Shown one piece after another: positions 20,538 to 31,007 of a stretch of DNA of 64,000 nt. Both the position numbers and the translations under genes were made by a program. Source of the DNA: Leishmania mexicana MHOM/GT/2001/U1103 (Eukaryota; Euglenozoa; Kinetoplastea; Trypanosomatida; Trypanosomatidae); NCBI RefSeq assembly GCF_000234665.1, contig NC_018331.1:915298-979297 (forward strand), written 5' to 3'. The stretch's first letter is position 1, and every line of letters begins with the position of its first letter. Under the pieces are notes generated by a model. It worked only from the letters and a program-made list of their open reading frames with translations, was not told the DNA's origin and did not search any database.

Positions 20538-22832
20538 TCACTCGACGTCGTGTAGCAGCAGATCGAGCAGCGCGCCGAGCCGATCAGAGCAGGAGAGCAC
20601 GCGGCGCTCCGGCTTCCCCATCGCCTTTGCCAGGACAATCCCATCGCGTAGCAACAGATGCACACCAGCCATCATGAGAGGCCGCTCGGCCACCTTGTGG
20701 CAACTTAGCGGGTACTTGCGCGCATCGGTGAGCGTGTAAGGGGCCGCCAACACCTGCTCGGCGCTGATGTTCGGCGACTGAAGCACGTGGCTCTGTCCGC
20801 TCGCTAGAATAATCGGATAGGGCAGTGCGCAGCTGTACAGGATAGAAAGGACAACAAGCAGGTGACCGGCATGGCCGAGACCGATGGCCTCCTCCTGCAT
20901 ATCCTCTGCCGTGCTTGCCACCAAATGCGAGGCACTGTCAGCTTCGGCGCGTCCAGCAAACATGATCGGGAGAGCGCACTTGTTGATGTGGTCCTTCGCG
21001 TCCGCCGCGCGTGTGCAGGCCTCATTCGCGTACTGGGACGAAAGCTCCACCGTGTACATCAGGCACAGCTCCCGCGCGCGCTGCTGCCTGCTTCTGGCGA
21101 GCTGAGCGCGGAGTCGTGCGCGCTGTGCCTCCTCTTCACGGGCCGTCACCTTTGATTGCTCTCCCGCCTCGGGTGATACCGTGTAAACCTGATAGCTCTG
21201 CAGCTTGGCCTGTGCCTCCTCTTGTCTCTGTAGCCGCCGTTGCCGCTCCTCCACCTGCTCCCGCAGCGCTTCCAGCTCCAGAGTGGAGAGGGTCAGCTGC
21301 TCTCGTGCAGCTGTCAGCTGCACGCGAAGTGCGGCACACCGTGCCTCCCCCGCACGCTCCAGTGGATCAGCGGCGGCTTCACGATTCAAGTCCGCTGCCA
21401 GTTGTCCCTGCCGCTCCTCTGTCAGCTCCGCCAGTCGCTGCCATGCAACTGTCGCGAGCGTTGCCGCCTTCACGTCCCCTATGGTCATACGCAGCGGACC
21501 GGCACGAGGGACAGCAGTGGGTGGGTACCGCCAGCCAACAGAAGACGGTGCCCGGCTCCACGGCAGCTCTTCACACGCCGCCGCCGCCTCCGCCGCGGCA
21601 GGCGTCATGATCGATGTTTGGCCAGCGATCGTGTGAAGCGTGGCGGGAAAGGAAAACGTGGGTTGCAGCTCGGCCTCCGTCGGCGGTGAGGCAAAGGTGC
21701 GAGTTCGAGCCGCCTGCATCTCCTCCAGCAGCGCCGTGGCCGCAGCTGAGATGTCTGATAGGCACACGCGCGGGACAAAGACGCCGTCCGTGTATCGTAA
21801 AAAGATGATGGGTCTGGTGCAGCATCGAGTTTGTTGCTGTTGCTGCTGCTGCTCGAGGTGAAACACTCGGCTCAGTGTAGCGTCTGCCTCCTCCATGGTC
21901 GACCCGGCGTATACCACGTCGCGCATGTCCACTTGGCAGCGATGCACGCACACATCTGTGGGCACAATGTGATCGAGAGTAGTTGTGGGCGGCGTGGTAT
22001 CCGATGCAGACGCCATCAATGACACCGCGTTTGAGAGGCATGCAGCCGTGTAGTAGAAGGCAAGCTCAACCTGTGTGGCCGCGCCGTACGCGTTCAGTTG
22101 CCCAGGCGGTATGGCGGACCAGCAGGGATGTGAACTGCCGCGCGCCACCTCACTCGTATACACGGGAACCGGTGAGGTAACGAGCGTGGGTGGCCACTGC
22201 CCCTCCATGGCCCACTCGTCATCACCGTCGCCGCGGCCGCCGTGCTCCCTTGTAGCCCCTGTGTCGCGCTTCGATCCCGCGGACGCGGCACTGCTCGCCT
22301 GGCCAACTCCAGCGCCCGATGACGAGAACGGAGGAAGGGCGCCGATGGTGTAGTAGACTTCGATGCACAACAAGGGGTTGTGGAAGTTGACTGTGTGTGC
22401 TGATGAGCTGACGTCAACGATGCCTGCAGGGGTGGCGTGTACTGCTTCTTCGTCGAGTAAGGTTATGTTCTGGTCTGGATGGGACGAGAGCGGCAAAGCC
22501 AAACGCCAGGAGTCATCAGCAGTCGTAGCGTGCAGTGGCGGCGACGGTGATCGGCGACGTAATGTTCTCATGGAAACCCCTTCCCCGTCAGACTGCATAC
22601 TCGAGCTCTGGCAGCTGCCTCCCACGCCCCCCTTTGCCGAAGACGCAGTCGAGTGTAGCGAGGAGTCGTAGCCGCCGTCATCAGGTGCACTCGTTGGCTG
22701 AGCTGGCACCACGGTGGGTGCAGCACGCCGCGGCCGCTGTGCCGCCAAGCACACATGTAGCGGAGCGCAGCGGAGAGAGACACCAGAGAGGTGTCTAACG
22801 CAACGAAAGTCGAACGGAACCAGTGACGCCAT
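20538..22832 (-). CDS. UVRAG/VPS38-like (ATG14-type) PI3-kinase complex subunit
   Basis: The 764-residue product has three parts. The N-terminal half contains beta-rich stretches (for example LLCIEVYYTIGAL near 150) that could be a diverged C2 domain, broken by low complexity. Residues about 460-600 form a long coiled coil rich in Gln, Arg, Glu and Leu. The C-terminal part contains LGHAGHLLVVLSILYSCALP followed by YPIILASGQSHVLQSP, close to the UVRAG pattern of LG..AHLV..L...L.VPLRYPI, and ends with a helix like that of the family. UVRAG, VPS38 and ATG14 bridge Beclin1/VPS30 and VPS34 on endosomes or autophagosomes. The assignment rests on this C-terminal signature and the coiled coil. UVRAG versus ATG14 cannot be decided by eye. 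Confidence 0.68.
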   Translation of the reverse strand: MASLVPFDFRCVRHLSGVSLRCAPLHVCLAAQRPRRAAPTVVPAQPTSAPDDGGYDSSLHSTASSAKGGVGGSCQSSSMQSDGEGVSMRTLRRRSPSPPLHATTADDSWRLALPLSSHPDQNITLLDEEAVHATPAGIVDVSSSAHTVNFHNPLLCIEVYYTIGALPPFSSSGAGVGQASSAASAGSKRDTGATREHGGRGDGDDEWAMEGQWPPTLVTSPVPVYTSEVARGSSHPCWSAIPPGQLNAYGAATQVELAFYYTAACLSNAVSLMASASDTTPPTTTLDHIVPTDVCVHRCQVDMRDVVYAGSTMEEADATLSRVFHLEQQQQQQQTRCCTRPIIFLRYTDGVFVPRVCLSDISAAATALLEEMQAARTRTFASPPTEAELQPTFSFPATLHTIAGQTSIMTPAAAEAAAACEELPWSRAPSSVGWRYPPTAVPRAGPLRMTIGDVKAATLATVAWQRLAELTEERQGQLAADLNREAAADPLERAGEARCAALRVQLTAAREQLTLSTLELEALREQVEERQRRLQRQEEAQAKLQSYQVYTVSPEAGEQSKVTAREEEAQRARLRAQLARSRQQRARELCLMYTVELSSQYANEACTRAADAKDHINKCALPIMFAGRAEADSASHLVASTAEDMQEEAIGLGHAGHLLVVLSILYSCALPYPIILASGQSHVLQSPNISAEQVLAAPYTLTDARKYPLSCHKVAERPLMMAGVHLLLRDGIVLAKAMGKPERRVLSCSDRLGALLDLLLHDVE

Positions 22833-23846
22833 TGAGCGCGCTGCGGTGCAGTAAAACCGCCTTGAGAGAGCGGTGGTGGTTTGCTAAGATCTTCGGGAGG
22901 AGAAACGAAAGGGGGAAATGCGAAGGGTGGATCACCACCACAGCTCGGTCAGCCGTATCTGCACCCTGGCACATGCAGGCGTGTATCCATGTGTGTGTGT
23001 GTGTGTGTATGTGGGTGTGTAGGTGTGCATCACGTTGGGACCGTGAAAAGGAGTGCGAAGGGGATGGAACAACATGCATGCGACACACAAAAGGGATTAT
23101 GAGGGGAGGAGGTACACAAGCACCGCACGAGTTGCGAGCGAAACTGTGAAAAGAGCGGTGGAAGCACCGACGCAGCGAAGAAGACCACGAGAGTCCAAAA
23201 AGAGAAGGGGAGGGGGCGAGGCGCACACGGCATACACGAATCTACGGGCGCTTGGCATCATTTCCCTCCCCCCTGTCCTTTGCTTCTCTCTCGGTGCGCC
23301 CCACCCCCACCCTCCTCTCTCTTTCCCTTCTTCGACCACACCCGCGCAGGTCCGGCAACGCGTATGTGCGTGGCATCGTGGGGAAGCCCAACACTGCAAC
23401 GCATGGCTGAGAGCTGCCCCACGTCTGAGTAAGGCTCACGTCTCCCCCCCCTCTCCCGTCTATCAGTGGGCCTCTTGCTCTCTGTATGGATTCTTGTCTG
23501 CTGTTATGATGAAAGGAGGCTTATCCATTTCCTGGACCGTGTGTGTGCGCGCACCCCACGCGAGTCTCACACGCACACAAACGCCCTTACACCAGGCAAC
23601 AGGAGGCTTTATTCGGTTTATGCTGTGGACTGAACAGCCGCCAGCGGCGCTCCTCGCCCCTCGCCCCTCTCCTCCTTCGCCCGGTCTCACCAGCGTCCGC
23701 CAACATCGTGGGAAACTACTGCCCCAGCGCCCGGCTGTGTAGCCACAAAGGCCGTGGCGAAAGCGGTGTATGGGGAGGAGGGGACAATAAAAGCAAAGGA
23801 AGCGGCGCGCAAGCCCTCGGCCACCTCACCCACTGCAGTGTCCGCC
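22833..23846. other. Intergenic spacer
   Basis: Spacer between EMG1 and the UVRAG-like gene. It has a TG tract on the + strand near 22990-23010 (CA on the transcribed strand, about 155 nt upstream of the UVRAG-like ATG), and CT-rich runs near 23265-23340. No gene is supported. Confidence 0.6.
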
Positions 23847-25034
23847 TCACTGCTCGTTGTCCTCAGCCTGGTCGACAGGGAACACTTCGCCGCGCCTTCT
23901 CGGCGGCTCTGGTGTGCTACTGCGGTCAGTCTTCGCTTGTCCACCACCTGCCCCCCTGCCCGCAGCACTACCGCTGACGCTGCTAGCCGGCTCCACGCGT
24001 GTGTGCCCCTCGCACACCCGTGCGCATTGCACGTGCGCTGTCATTGGATATGCGGAGAGGCACACCGATTGGGTGATGTAGTCGATGCCGTCCAGGTTGC
24101 AGTCGTCTGTGCACGAGATGCAGTAGAAGGCTGTCACGTGCTTGATTCCGCCCTGCAGAGAGTCATCCACCGGTGCTGCGACAGCCTGCTGTGCCAGCTG
24201 CGTCGCCGTAACGATGGGAGAAGAGAGGCTGTTCGTGAGCCCCACCACCTCTGCGCCATGGGGAATGATGGGCGCCACGGAACCCGGCATCAGCCGCATT
24301 AGCACCTGCCCATCCGTCGAGCAGATACGTCCATCACGGAGCAGGGCAAACATGAGACCCCGGAAACGCGCGTACGTGCGCGGTGGCCGCAACGCCGGCG
24401 ACACCTCGATCACCTTTCCTTGCCGCACGAAGAGACTAATGTACACGCGCAGCCGGTGCCGGTAGGCGAGGTCGGAGTCGAAGAGGGCGAGGAGACACTG
24501 ATGAACAATGTCGGGCCGCACGTCTTTCAGGGACTCGTTCGCAATCTCGGTCGTCGCCGCCCTGTCGTAGGCGTCTACAAGACCCATGTTGCCCAGCAGG
24601 ATCCCGGCCTTCTCTAGGATAACGACAATGTCGCGCGGCTTTGCAGCACCGCTAGTGTTGCGAGGAGCGTTGCTCATGAGGCGGCCACCTCGAGACGAGG
24701 AAGCAGCAGCAGCCGTGCCGGGGCGTTGTGACGACGACGAGAAGCGAGAGTTGGTGAGAGACGAGGAGAAGGGACGGGTCCCAGCGCTGCCAGTGCCCCC
24801 ACGGCCTCCACGACCGCCACGCGTGCGCTCACCAGGCAGGTGCGGCCGCGGAATGGACTCGTCCGCGACCTGCGGTCGATACCCGCCGGACCACTTGGAG
24901 CTGCTAGACATGCCAGCTGCGCTGTGGTCCCGATCACGAAAGCTATCCCTGCGATCGCCGCCACCACGGCCGCGACGACCGCCGCCCTCGAAGCTACCGC
25001 TACCACTGCGCTGGCGCTTAAAGTTGGACTGCAT
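23847..25034 (-). CDS. EMG1: 18S rRNA pseudouridine N1-methyltransferase EMG1/NEP1
   Basis: The 395-residue product has an RG/RGG-rich disordered N-terminus (residues 1-130, with clusters such as GGGRRGRGGGDRR and RGGRGGRGG), then the NEP1 SPOUT domain at about 134-343. Signature stretches are RDIVVILEKAGI, RPDIVHQCLLALFDSDLAYR, RVYISLFVRQGKVIEVSPAL and PPRTYARFRGLMFALL, as in yeast and human EMG1. The AdoMet-binding knot end is seen in the VVGLTNSL and YITQSVCLSAYP region. EMG1 methylates a pseudouridine in the small-subunit rRNA and is needed for 40S assembly in the nucleolus. The RGG extension, longer than in yeast or human, may bind RNA or direct nucleolar localisation (inference). The frame extends upstream, but the ATG at 25034 is the sensible start. 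Confidence 0.93.
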   Translation of the reverse strand: MQSNFKRQRSGSGSFEGGGRRGRGGGDRRDSFRDRDHSAAGMSSSSKWSGGYRPQVADESIPRPHLPGERTRGGRGGRGGTGSAGTRPFSSSLTNSRFSSSSQRPGTAAAASSSRGGRLMSNAPRNTSGAAKPRDIVVILEKAGILLGNMGLVDAYDRAATTEIANESLKDVRPDIVHQCLLALFDSDLAYRHRLRVYISLFVRQGKVIEVSPALRPPRTYARFRGLMFALLRDGRICSTDGQVLMRLMPGSVAPIIPHGAEVVGLTNSLSSPIVTATQLAQQAVAAPVDDSLQGGIKHVTAFYCISCTDDCNLDGIDYITQSVCLSAYPMTAHVQCARVCEGHTRVEPASSVSGSAAGRGAGGGQAKTDRSSTPEPPRRRGEVFPVDQAEDNEQ

Positions 25035-25651
25035 ATCTACTGTCGATGGAGGAGGTGGGAAAAGAAGAACCGAAGAAGTAAACACAAAAGGAGCGAGTCG
25101 TAGAGGCATGCCTGCTCGCCGGTGAAGGGGCAAGCACCGTCCACCTGGGCTCTGGAGATGTGGGGTGTACGTGCGTGTGCGCGTGTGTACATATATCCTT
25201 TCGAATGGTGCCAATCTCTCCCTACAACGGGGTTGCCAGAGACTCACCTCAAGGAGGAGCGAACGCATGATGATGAAGACAGCACGCTGATGTATACCGT
25301 CAACTTGTGCTCACGATACTGTGGGCGTGCGTTTTTTGTTTTTGCTGTGGGGGGAGGGGGGTTGTTCGCATCTTCTGAGAAGGCAAGAGGTCATTAAGCA
25401 CGCCGTGTGTCCTGCGAGAAACTAAAACAAAAAGGGGAGGGAGGGGTGCAGCAAGCACCAGCGCCCACATCCAGCACCGTGTTACTGCCACCTTGTGCAT
25501 CTGTCTCGGCGTGAGGGAGACCTAGAGAAGTCCAGAGTGAGGCTAGTGCGCGCGCATTCGGCTCTTGCCTTCATCACTCACTCCACTTCGCTTTTTCCCC
25601 ACGTCATCCTGCACTTTCGCCCCCTCCCCCCCCCCGCTGCATCGCGCAGCA
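25035..25651. other. Intergenic spacer
   Basis: Spacer upstream of EMG1 and downstream of the 1,143-residue gene. The transcribed strand is CT-rich just upstream of the EMG1 ATG. It includes a T-rich stretch near 25332-25345 and a C-homopolymer near 25627-25636. No gene is seen. Confidence 0.6.
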
Positions 25652-28600
25652 TTACTCCACGTCGATCACCTGCGCAGACAACGGCACGCGACGGCTCCCG
25701 ACCGACTCCGTGTCTGTAAGCGTGATGACGGGAACGTCCCTCCAGGTCTCTTCCTCCCTGCTCGGTGGTGCCGACGCCTTGAGAGACGCGGCAGGAAGCG
25801 GTGGTGGAAGGAGGGTTCTATCAACCGCAGCAGTAGAACCGCTAGTAGCTGTGCCGCTTGCACTTCCAGCACGCAGCAAGAAGGCGCGGCTCAGCTCCTG
25901 AATGCGCTCTACGCTGTGCACAACAGCCGCGACAGTGGCCTGCGGGTCATCGCCGTTTTCGGTCTTGCGGCGCTTGCTCTGGTTCTCTGTATCGTCGAGG
26001 AAGACCAGATCGCGCGCTTGAAGGTGTCGCAGCACGGCCTCGCAATACAAGAGACTTCGGCACAGGTCCTCGTCAGACGAGGGCGGCGCCGTCGCGTCCA
26101 TGTACAAAGGCGCCGCGTGAAGCTCCTCCGCCAGCGCTGGCGCCGACACCAACTCCTCTGCCTGTTCGCTCTCCTCCATAGCGTGACGATGGACCAGAAG
26201 CCATTTCTCCATCTCGCACCACTGCACTTCCTCGCGGCGCCACAGTGCAGGCCAAGAGGGGCAGCGACCATCAGCGTCGCCATCGCTTCCCATCTTGTCG
26301 ACCTCTCCGGGGATACCTCCATCGCCACCCTGTAGGAGCTCCATGAGTGAGTGGGTGGCATGCTCAGACAGGTGCAGCTTCTCCAGCGGCAGCGTCGTGC
26401 ACTCCTCCAAGACGTGCAGCAGCACAGCAACAGCGTCTGCGAGGGCGACGGGATCGTCAGTGCACACACCCGCAGAGCCCTCGCTTGCAGCACAAGTTCC
26501 GCTTGCAAAGGCAAGGTCCGTCCATCGACGCACGCACGCAACCAACACTGCGTCCTCGGGGCTGTCCACCAGCGGCACCACAGCGACCTCGTCCAGCAGC
26601 CGCGCGGCCACCCAGCGTGCCACGCGCGCGTAAGGTAGACCAGATGGCATCTCCGACTCCTCGTGCGCCTCCGAGAGACCCGGCTCACATTCTAGCGACT
26701 GCAGGATGCGCGTCAGAGACGCGAGTAGCGGCGCAAGAGACAGCAACACTGTCTTCAGCTCCATCGCGCAACGCTCCGCGGCGTCCGCCCCGTCCGCATC
26801 GGCTGGGGCATTAGGTCGACGCTGCGCCACAGTGGCGGAAAGAGCGCGCCATGCACGAGGTACACCCAAGAGCAACAAGGCAGTCTGGGCACGTCGGGCG
26901 AGCTTTACGGAGGCCGAGGTCCTCCCTGTCCCAGCGGCAGACTCGTGCTGCCGCACAGATATGAGAAGCTCACGCATCTGCGTCGTGGCGTCGGCCACTG
27001 CTGACGCCTCGGTGATGGTTGCCATCTCGCTCACCTTGCTCGCGCAAAGTTGGGGGGTAATGTGTGCTCGCATCACCGCCGTCAAGTGTCCAACCACCCT
27101 GGAAGCCGCGGCGCCGTCAACCTCACCCATGCACTCTACTCCAGCTGTCGCTGCGGCGCGTGGGGAATGCAGCCCTAGCACCTCTTCTCCGTAGGCCAGT
27201 AGCGCTACCGCTGCGCAGATCCATTGAAGTGGTATTGCCATCATAGCATGTGTGCTGCCGAAGTCCGCCGGTTGCTCTGAGCCAGGCCTGCACCTGCCAT
27301 CCTGGGAATGGTGCCGCTGCAGCCGCAAGAGACCCTCAACGAGTGAAGATGCCCCGCAGCGCAGATCAGTCAATACCCGCAGCAACACATGCACGATTGT
27401 CACTGCATCGTCGGTGGTGGAGAGTATATCCGGAGACGGTACAGCTGATGCTACGTCAGCCACTGCCTCTTCCCCTCGACGGAAGAGCTCCGCCCACGCC
27501 TCCAGCACCATCAAGGCACCCGAAGAGGAGTGAAGCGTGCCGGCGACAGACGACAGAAGAAGAGCAGCAAAGCGAGTGCTCTTGGAGACAACTACAGACG
27601 GCTCAGTTTTTCCATCTCGGGACCCTGATGTGTCCACCTCCGCCGCTGGCACCATGGCTTCCGCTCCGTGAGATTCACTTGCGCGCAGGGACCCTGCAGC
27701 ACCTGCGCTACTGGGCTCATTGCTCTGCTGGGGTGCGTCGCACACGCTAAAAAGCCACTGTTGCCACACGGTGGCAAGCGTGTCCGTCCACAGCGCGCGC
27801 AGCGACACGGGAGGCACTGCTGATGACGCATCTGAGGCTTCAGAGCAGAAAACATCCGGCGGCAGTGCAGCTGCCCACGTGAGTACCTCCACCCGTAGCA
27901 GAGAAGCTCGAGTCGCGGAGGTGTGTGCCTGCCCCTCCTCGGGTGTGCAGTGCGTCCACCACATCAAACTCGTCATAACCAGCTCTTGCGTTGCGAGTGG
28001 GGTCAGCCATGGCCAACTTGACGTCTGCCCGGGCGTCTCCTCGGCGGCCGCCGCTTCATCCTCCTCTGCGTCTCGCTGGTTGGGATCATTCTCCTGCTTC
28101 GTCGAGCCCGCACCAGTGCCAGCGGCAGACGGTGAGGTCACCTCCAGCGCGCCTCGCACGACATGCAGATATAGGCTGAATGCGGCAGTGGCAAGTGCCA
28201 TGCGCACCGTCACCCCGCCGTCCGCCGCCTCTTCCACCTCCCGTGCGACTGCCGTTGACACGCAGTGGGTCAGCAGCTCCTCCACCATGCTGGATTGACT
28301 CTCGCAGCGTTGCTGTGGTGGTAGGGCAGCTGAAAGTCCCGAAGCGGCTTCGCTACGCGGCGACGACGATACAGCGCCGTCCCCGTCTACCTCTTCCGCG
28401 CTGCATGCTGCCTCTGCTTCTGGTTCGCTGCTGTATACACTTGCTGTCGAAGCGGCAGCGGCGTTACCAAGACAGTCGAAGATGGCGTGGAGGCGCACCA
28501 CAATGTTGTCGTAAAGCAGCGACACCGCCTCTGTGTCCCGTGTGCTAGTCGCCACCGTCACACATACGGCGAAGTACAGCCGTACGAGCTGGCCAATCAC

Positions 28601-29083
28601 GGCTCTCGCGTCTGGCGTGCGGAGTACCAGCAGCTGGGGATGAGCTCGAACCGTGGATACAACGTGCGACGCAAAGAACGCGGCCAGGCGAACGCGCTTG
28701 GTGTCGCTCCAGTCATGCGTCAGTACGCCCCAGCGAAGTTGCTCGACCATGTGCGCGACGGCGGCCCTGTAGTAAGCCGGCTCCACCCTTTCCTGCGTAG
28801 CAATTGTGAGAAGCAGTTTCCACGCTGCGTTGAGCATCGTCAGCTTCTTCGGCGCGGCCTCCACCGCCGTCGTGGCATCGCAGGCCTCCAGAACGCTGGA
28901 AAACAACGCTGGCGTGCAGCTCGAGGCCAAGTGCTGAGCCGACTGCACGAGTGGCGCCAAAGCGTCTGCGCTCGTTCGACGCTGACACGCCGCGTGAAGA
29001 ATGCGTACCGCCTCGTTCACGTCGACGAGGTGGGTGGCCGACGGCGACATCGTCTGGAGTTGACCTCCCGCGCCCTCAGTCAT
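25652..29083 (-). CDS. Large helical protein of unknown function (1,143 residues)
   Basis: A single open frame, rich in Ala, Leu, Ser and Glu throughout, with repeated amphipathic helices suggesting a HEAT/ARM-like solenoid (for example KKLTMLNAAWKLLLTIATQ near residue 80). Low-complexity acidic inserts occur around residues 220-260 and 330-350. Near the C-terminus a KRRKTE basic patch could be a nuclear signal. The last 35 residues contain DVPVITLTD and AQVIDVE, hydrophobic-acidic motifs that resemble SUMO-interacting motifs. I recognise no family. The ATG at 29083 lies only a few bases after a CA tract ending in AG; if that AG is the splice site the 5' UTR would be about 3 nt, and the next ATG (29050) might be used instead. 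Confidence 0.82.
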   Translation of the reverse strand: MTEGAGGQLQTMSPSATHLVDVNEAVRILHAACQRRTSADALAPLVQSAQHLASSCTPALFSSVLEACDATTAVEAAPKKLTMLNAAWKLLLTIATQERVEPAYYRAAVAHMVEQLRWGVLTHDWSDTKRVRLAAFFASHVVSTVRAHPQLLVLRTPDARAVIGQLVRLYFAVCVTVATSTRDTEAVSLLYDNIVVRLHAIFDCLGNAAAASTASVYSSEPEAEAACSAEEVDGDGAVSSSPRSEAASGLSAALPPQQRCESQSSMVEELLTHCVSTAVAREVEEAADGGVTVRMALATAAFSLYLHVVRGALEVTSPSAAGTGAGSTKQENDPNQRDAEEDEAAAAEETPGQTSSWPWLTPLATQELVMTSLMWWTHCTPEEGQAHTSATRASLLRVEVLTWAAALPPDVFCSEASDASSAVPPVSLRALWTDTLATVWQQWLFSVCDAPQQSNEPSSAGAAGSLRASESHGAEAMVPAAEVDTSGSRDGKTEPSVVVSKSTRFAALLLSSVAGTLHSSSGALMVLEAWAELFRRGEEAVADVASAVPSPDILSTTDDAVTIVHVLLRVLTDLRCGASSLVEGLLRLQRHHSQDGRCRPGSEQPADFGSTHAMMAIPLQWICAAVALLAYGEEVLGLHSPRAAATAGVECMGEVDGAAASRVVGHLTAVMRAHITPQLCASKVSEMATITEASAVADATTQMRELLISVRQHESAAGTGRTSASVKLARRAQTALLLLGVPRAWRALSATVAQRRPNAPADADGADAAERCAMELKTVLLSLAPLLASLTRILQSLECEPGLSEAHEESEMPSGLPYARVARWVAARLLDEVAVVPLVDSPEDAVLVACVRRWTDLAFASGTCAASEGSAGVCTDDPVALADAVAVLLHVLEECTTLPLEKLHLSEHATHSLMELLQGGDGGIPGEVDKMGSDGDADGRCPSWPALWRREEVQWCEMEKWLLVHRHAMEESEQAEELVSAPALAEELHAAPLYMDATAPPSSDEDLCRSLLYCEAVLRHLQARDLVFLDDTENQSKRRKTENGDDPQATVAAVVHSVERIQELSRAFLLRAGSASGTATSGSTAAVDRTLLPPPLPAASLKASAPPSREEETWRDVPVITLTDTESVGSRRVPLSAQVIDVE

Positions 29084-29085
29084 CG

Positions 29086-29119
<34 letters not shown>

Positions 29120-31007
29120 TGACGCTCCCTCGTCGTTACTGAATGAAGAGTTGGAAGGCGAAGAGATACGTGTATGTGCCTAGAATTCGGTAGTGCCGCG
29201 GAGATGAGCGTAGCAGGGAGCCGTGGCAGCCTGCGTGGCACTTTCAGAGGAGGAAAACAAATTGGGGGGGGGAAGGTACCGAGGAGCACAGCCTTGCGTG
29301 ACCCCCTCGTACTCTGTGTGTTCCTCGCGTCCTCTCTGCTGTGTGAGCAGGAGAGAGGGGGTGCTCTCCTCTTTTTTCTGCCATATACTCGAAACCTGCG
29401 CAGCCACCGGCGGAGTTTCCGCGTGTGGCGGTGCGAGCGTGAGGATATGAAGGTGTCTAACTCTGTATGCTGTTGTGTGCGTGTGCTTCGAGAGAAACCG
29501 AGCGGTGGTGGGTGCAAGGTGGGAGGGGAGGAGGAGGGGAGGGGCAAGGTTCACTCCCAGCTGATATTTTCTATCCCGCTCTTCTCGGTGAGGGTCTCTG
29601 TGCTCTTGGAGCCACTAGGGGAAGAAAAGAGGACAAGAGGAAAAAGCGGAGGAGGGACAACAGCACCGCGCAACAAGCGCGCAGCACAGAGTGTGTAGGA
29701 GCGGAGGGGGACCATCTGCTCTTGTCAACGAATAGACGTCCACACACACACACATTCAGCCGCAAGCGTTTGAAACGCTTTTTTCAGAAGGAAGGGGAGT
29801 GCCACTTGGGGGACTGAGGTGCACCTCCTCCCCCCCTCTTCCCTCTATTTCCCCTCCTCGCACCGAGAGCAGCTCGTATGTTGGTTAGTGCTCCAAATAT
29901 GAAAGATGCGGCGTAAAACCGAGAAAAGGACGAACCCAAAAGGAGAGCCATGGCGGGGGCGAAGGCATACACCAAGCGCAGGCATAACGACAAAGCACGT
30001 GGAAGTGAAAAACAGGAAAACAGTCCCCCCTTCTCCAGCGCAGAATGCAGGAGAAGTGGACAGAGCACTTTCGATTCGTGCGTGATGCGCGCGCGGAGCT
30101 TGCATCATCACTGTTCTCCTGTCTCCTCACCACCGCCACTGCACCACTCTCTCTCGTCCCCCCACACCTCTCGCCTTCCTCATTTTCACCTTTTTTATAT
30201 GTGGAAGAGAAAGAGTCTCTGGCCGTGCGTCATGCGCACCCCCCGCGTAGTCGGGCCTCCATCTCATCAGGTGTCCGTTGCTCGACTCACAGAACTCGCA
30301 GTCACGCAAACACCCCACAAGCAGAGGGGGGACAGAGTAGAAGGACAGACCCACAAGAGAAGAGACAACAAGGGAAGGGGAGAACCATCTGAGCGCGCGC
30401 GCTCGTGCAGAAATCTAAAAGCTCGACAAGGGAAATATGTATATGTGTATCGCTGGCGTCGTCAAACCGCGTCTGGTCCTGTCTCGCGGGCGTGTCTATT
30501 CTGAAAAGAAAACGGAAGGAGTGTGAGAGCTGTGCCAACGACCAGAACGACGAGGAGGGAAAGATGGTGGCAAAGTCTTGAGACGGAGATCCACAGAGTG
30601 TGCGGAGGATGTCACAGTGGCGGCCAACACGTAATCTGTCACGTACACGGATGGGCGCACTATCCGCATGGGCAGCAAAGACACCAAAAAAAAGAGAGAA
30701 ACACGCTTCCATGCATGTCCGTGTGGCTGTGCTTGTATATGATGTGCTGGAGCAACCTCAAACCAAGGTGAAGCTGCTGTGTAGGTAGTGGCGTCGAGGT
30801 CTGTGTTCTGAGCAACCTCCGGTCGGCAAAACCACTTAGACAAATAACGACTTCACCTTGCGTAAAGGTTGCTCCACCGCACATGCATACAGAGAGAGCC
30901 ACACAGGCCCGCACCCCCCTCCCCTCCCCCTTGACGCGCTATACCCGGTGTCATGCAAGGTAGGGAAGAGGGAAACGTCCAGTGCGACTGCCCCGTCAAT
31001 CATATCG
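29084..31007. other. Intergenic spacer (1.9 kb) with structured element
   Basis: Spacer between the 708-residue and 1,143-residue genes. A (TG) tract on the + strand at 29089-29118 directly abuts the 1,143-residue gene start. A short palindrome followed by T residues lies at 29764-29784. A double-stem inverted repeat at 30749-30875 is listed separately. No gene is supported. Confidence 0.6.
30749..30875 (-). repeat. Spaced inverted repeat, probable 3' UTR hairpin
   Basis: Two stems are nested with exact spacing: GGAGCAACCT (30749-30758) pairs with AGGTTGCTCC (30866-30875), and AAGGTGAAG (30765-30773) pairs with CTTCACCTT (30851-30859). Six unpaired bases separate the stems on each side, giving a symmetric internal loop and a terminal loop of 77 nt. 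A third copy of GAGCAACCT lies in the loop at 30810-30818. It begins 133 nt downstream of the stop of the 708-residue gene, so it is probably in that mRNA's 3' UTR. Confidence 0.8.

Noticed and set aside
29764..29784. Small palindrome followed by T residues, resembling a terminator
   Set aside because: It lies on the + strand in a minus-strand cluster and kinetoplastid polycistrons do not use such terminators between genes; probably chance.
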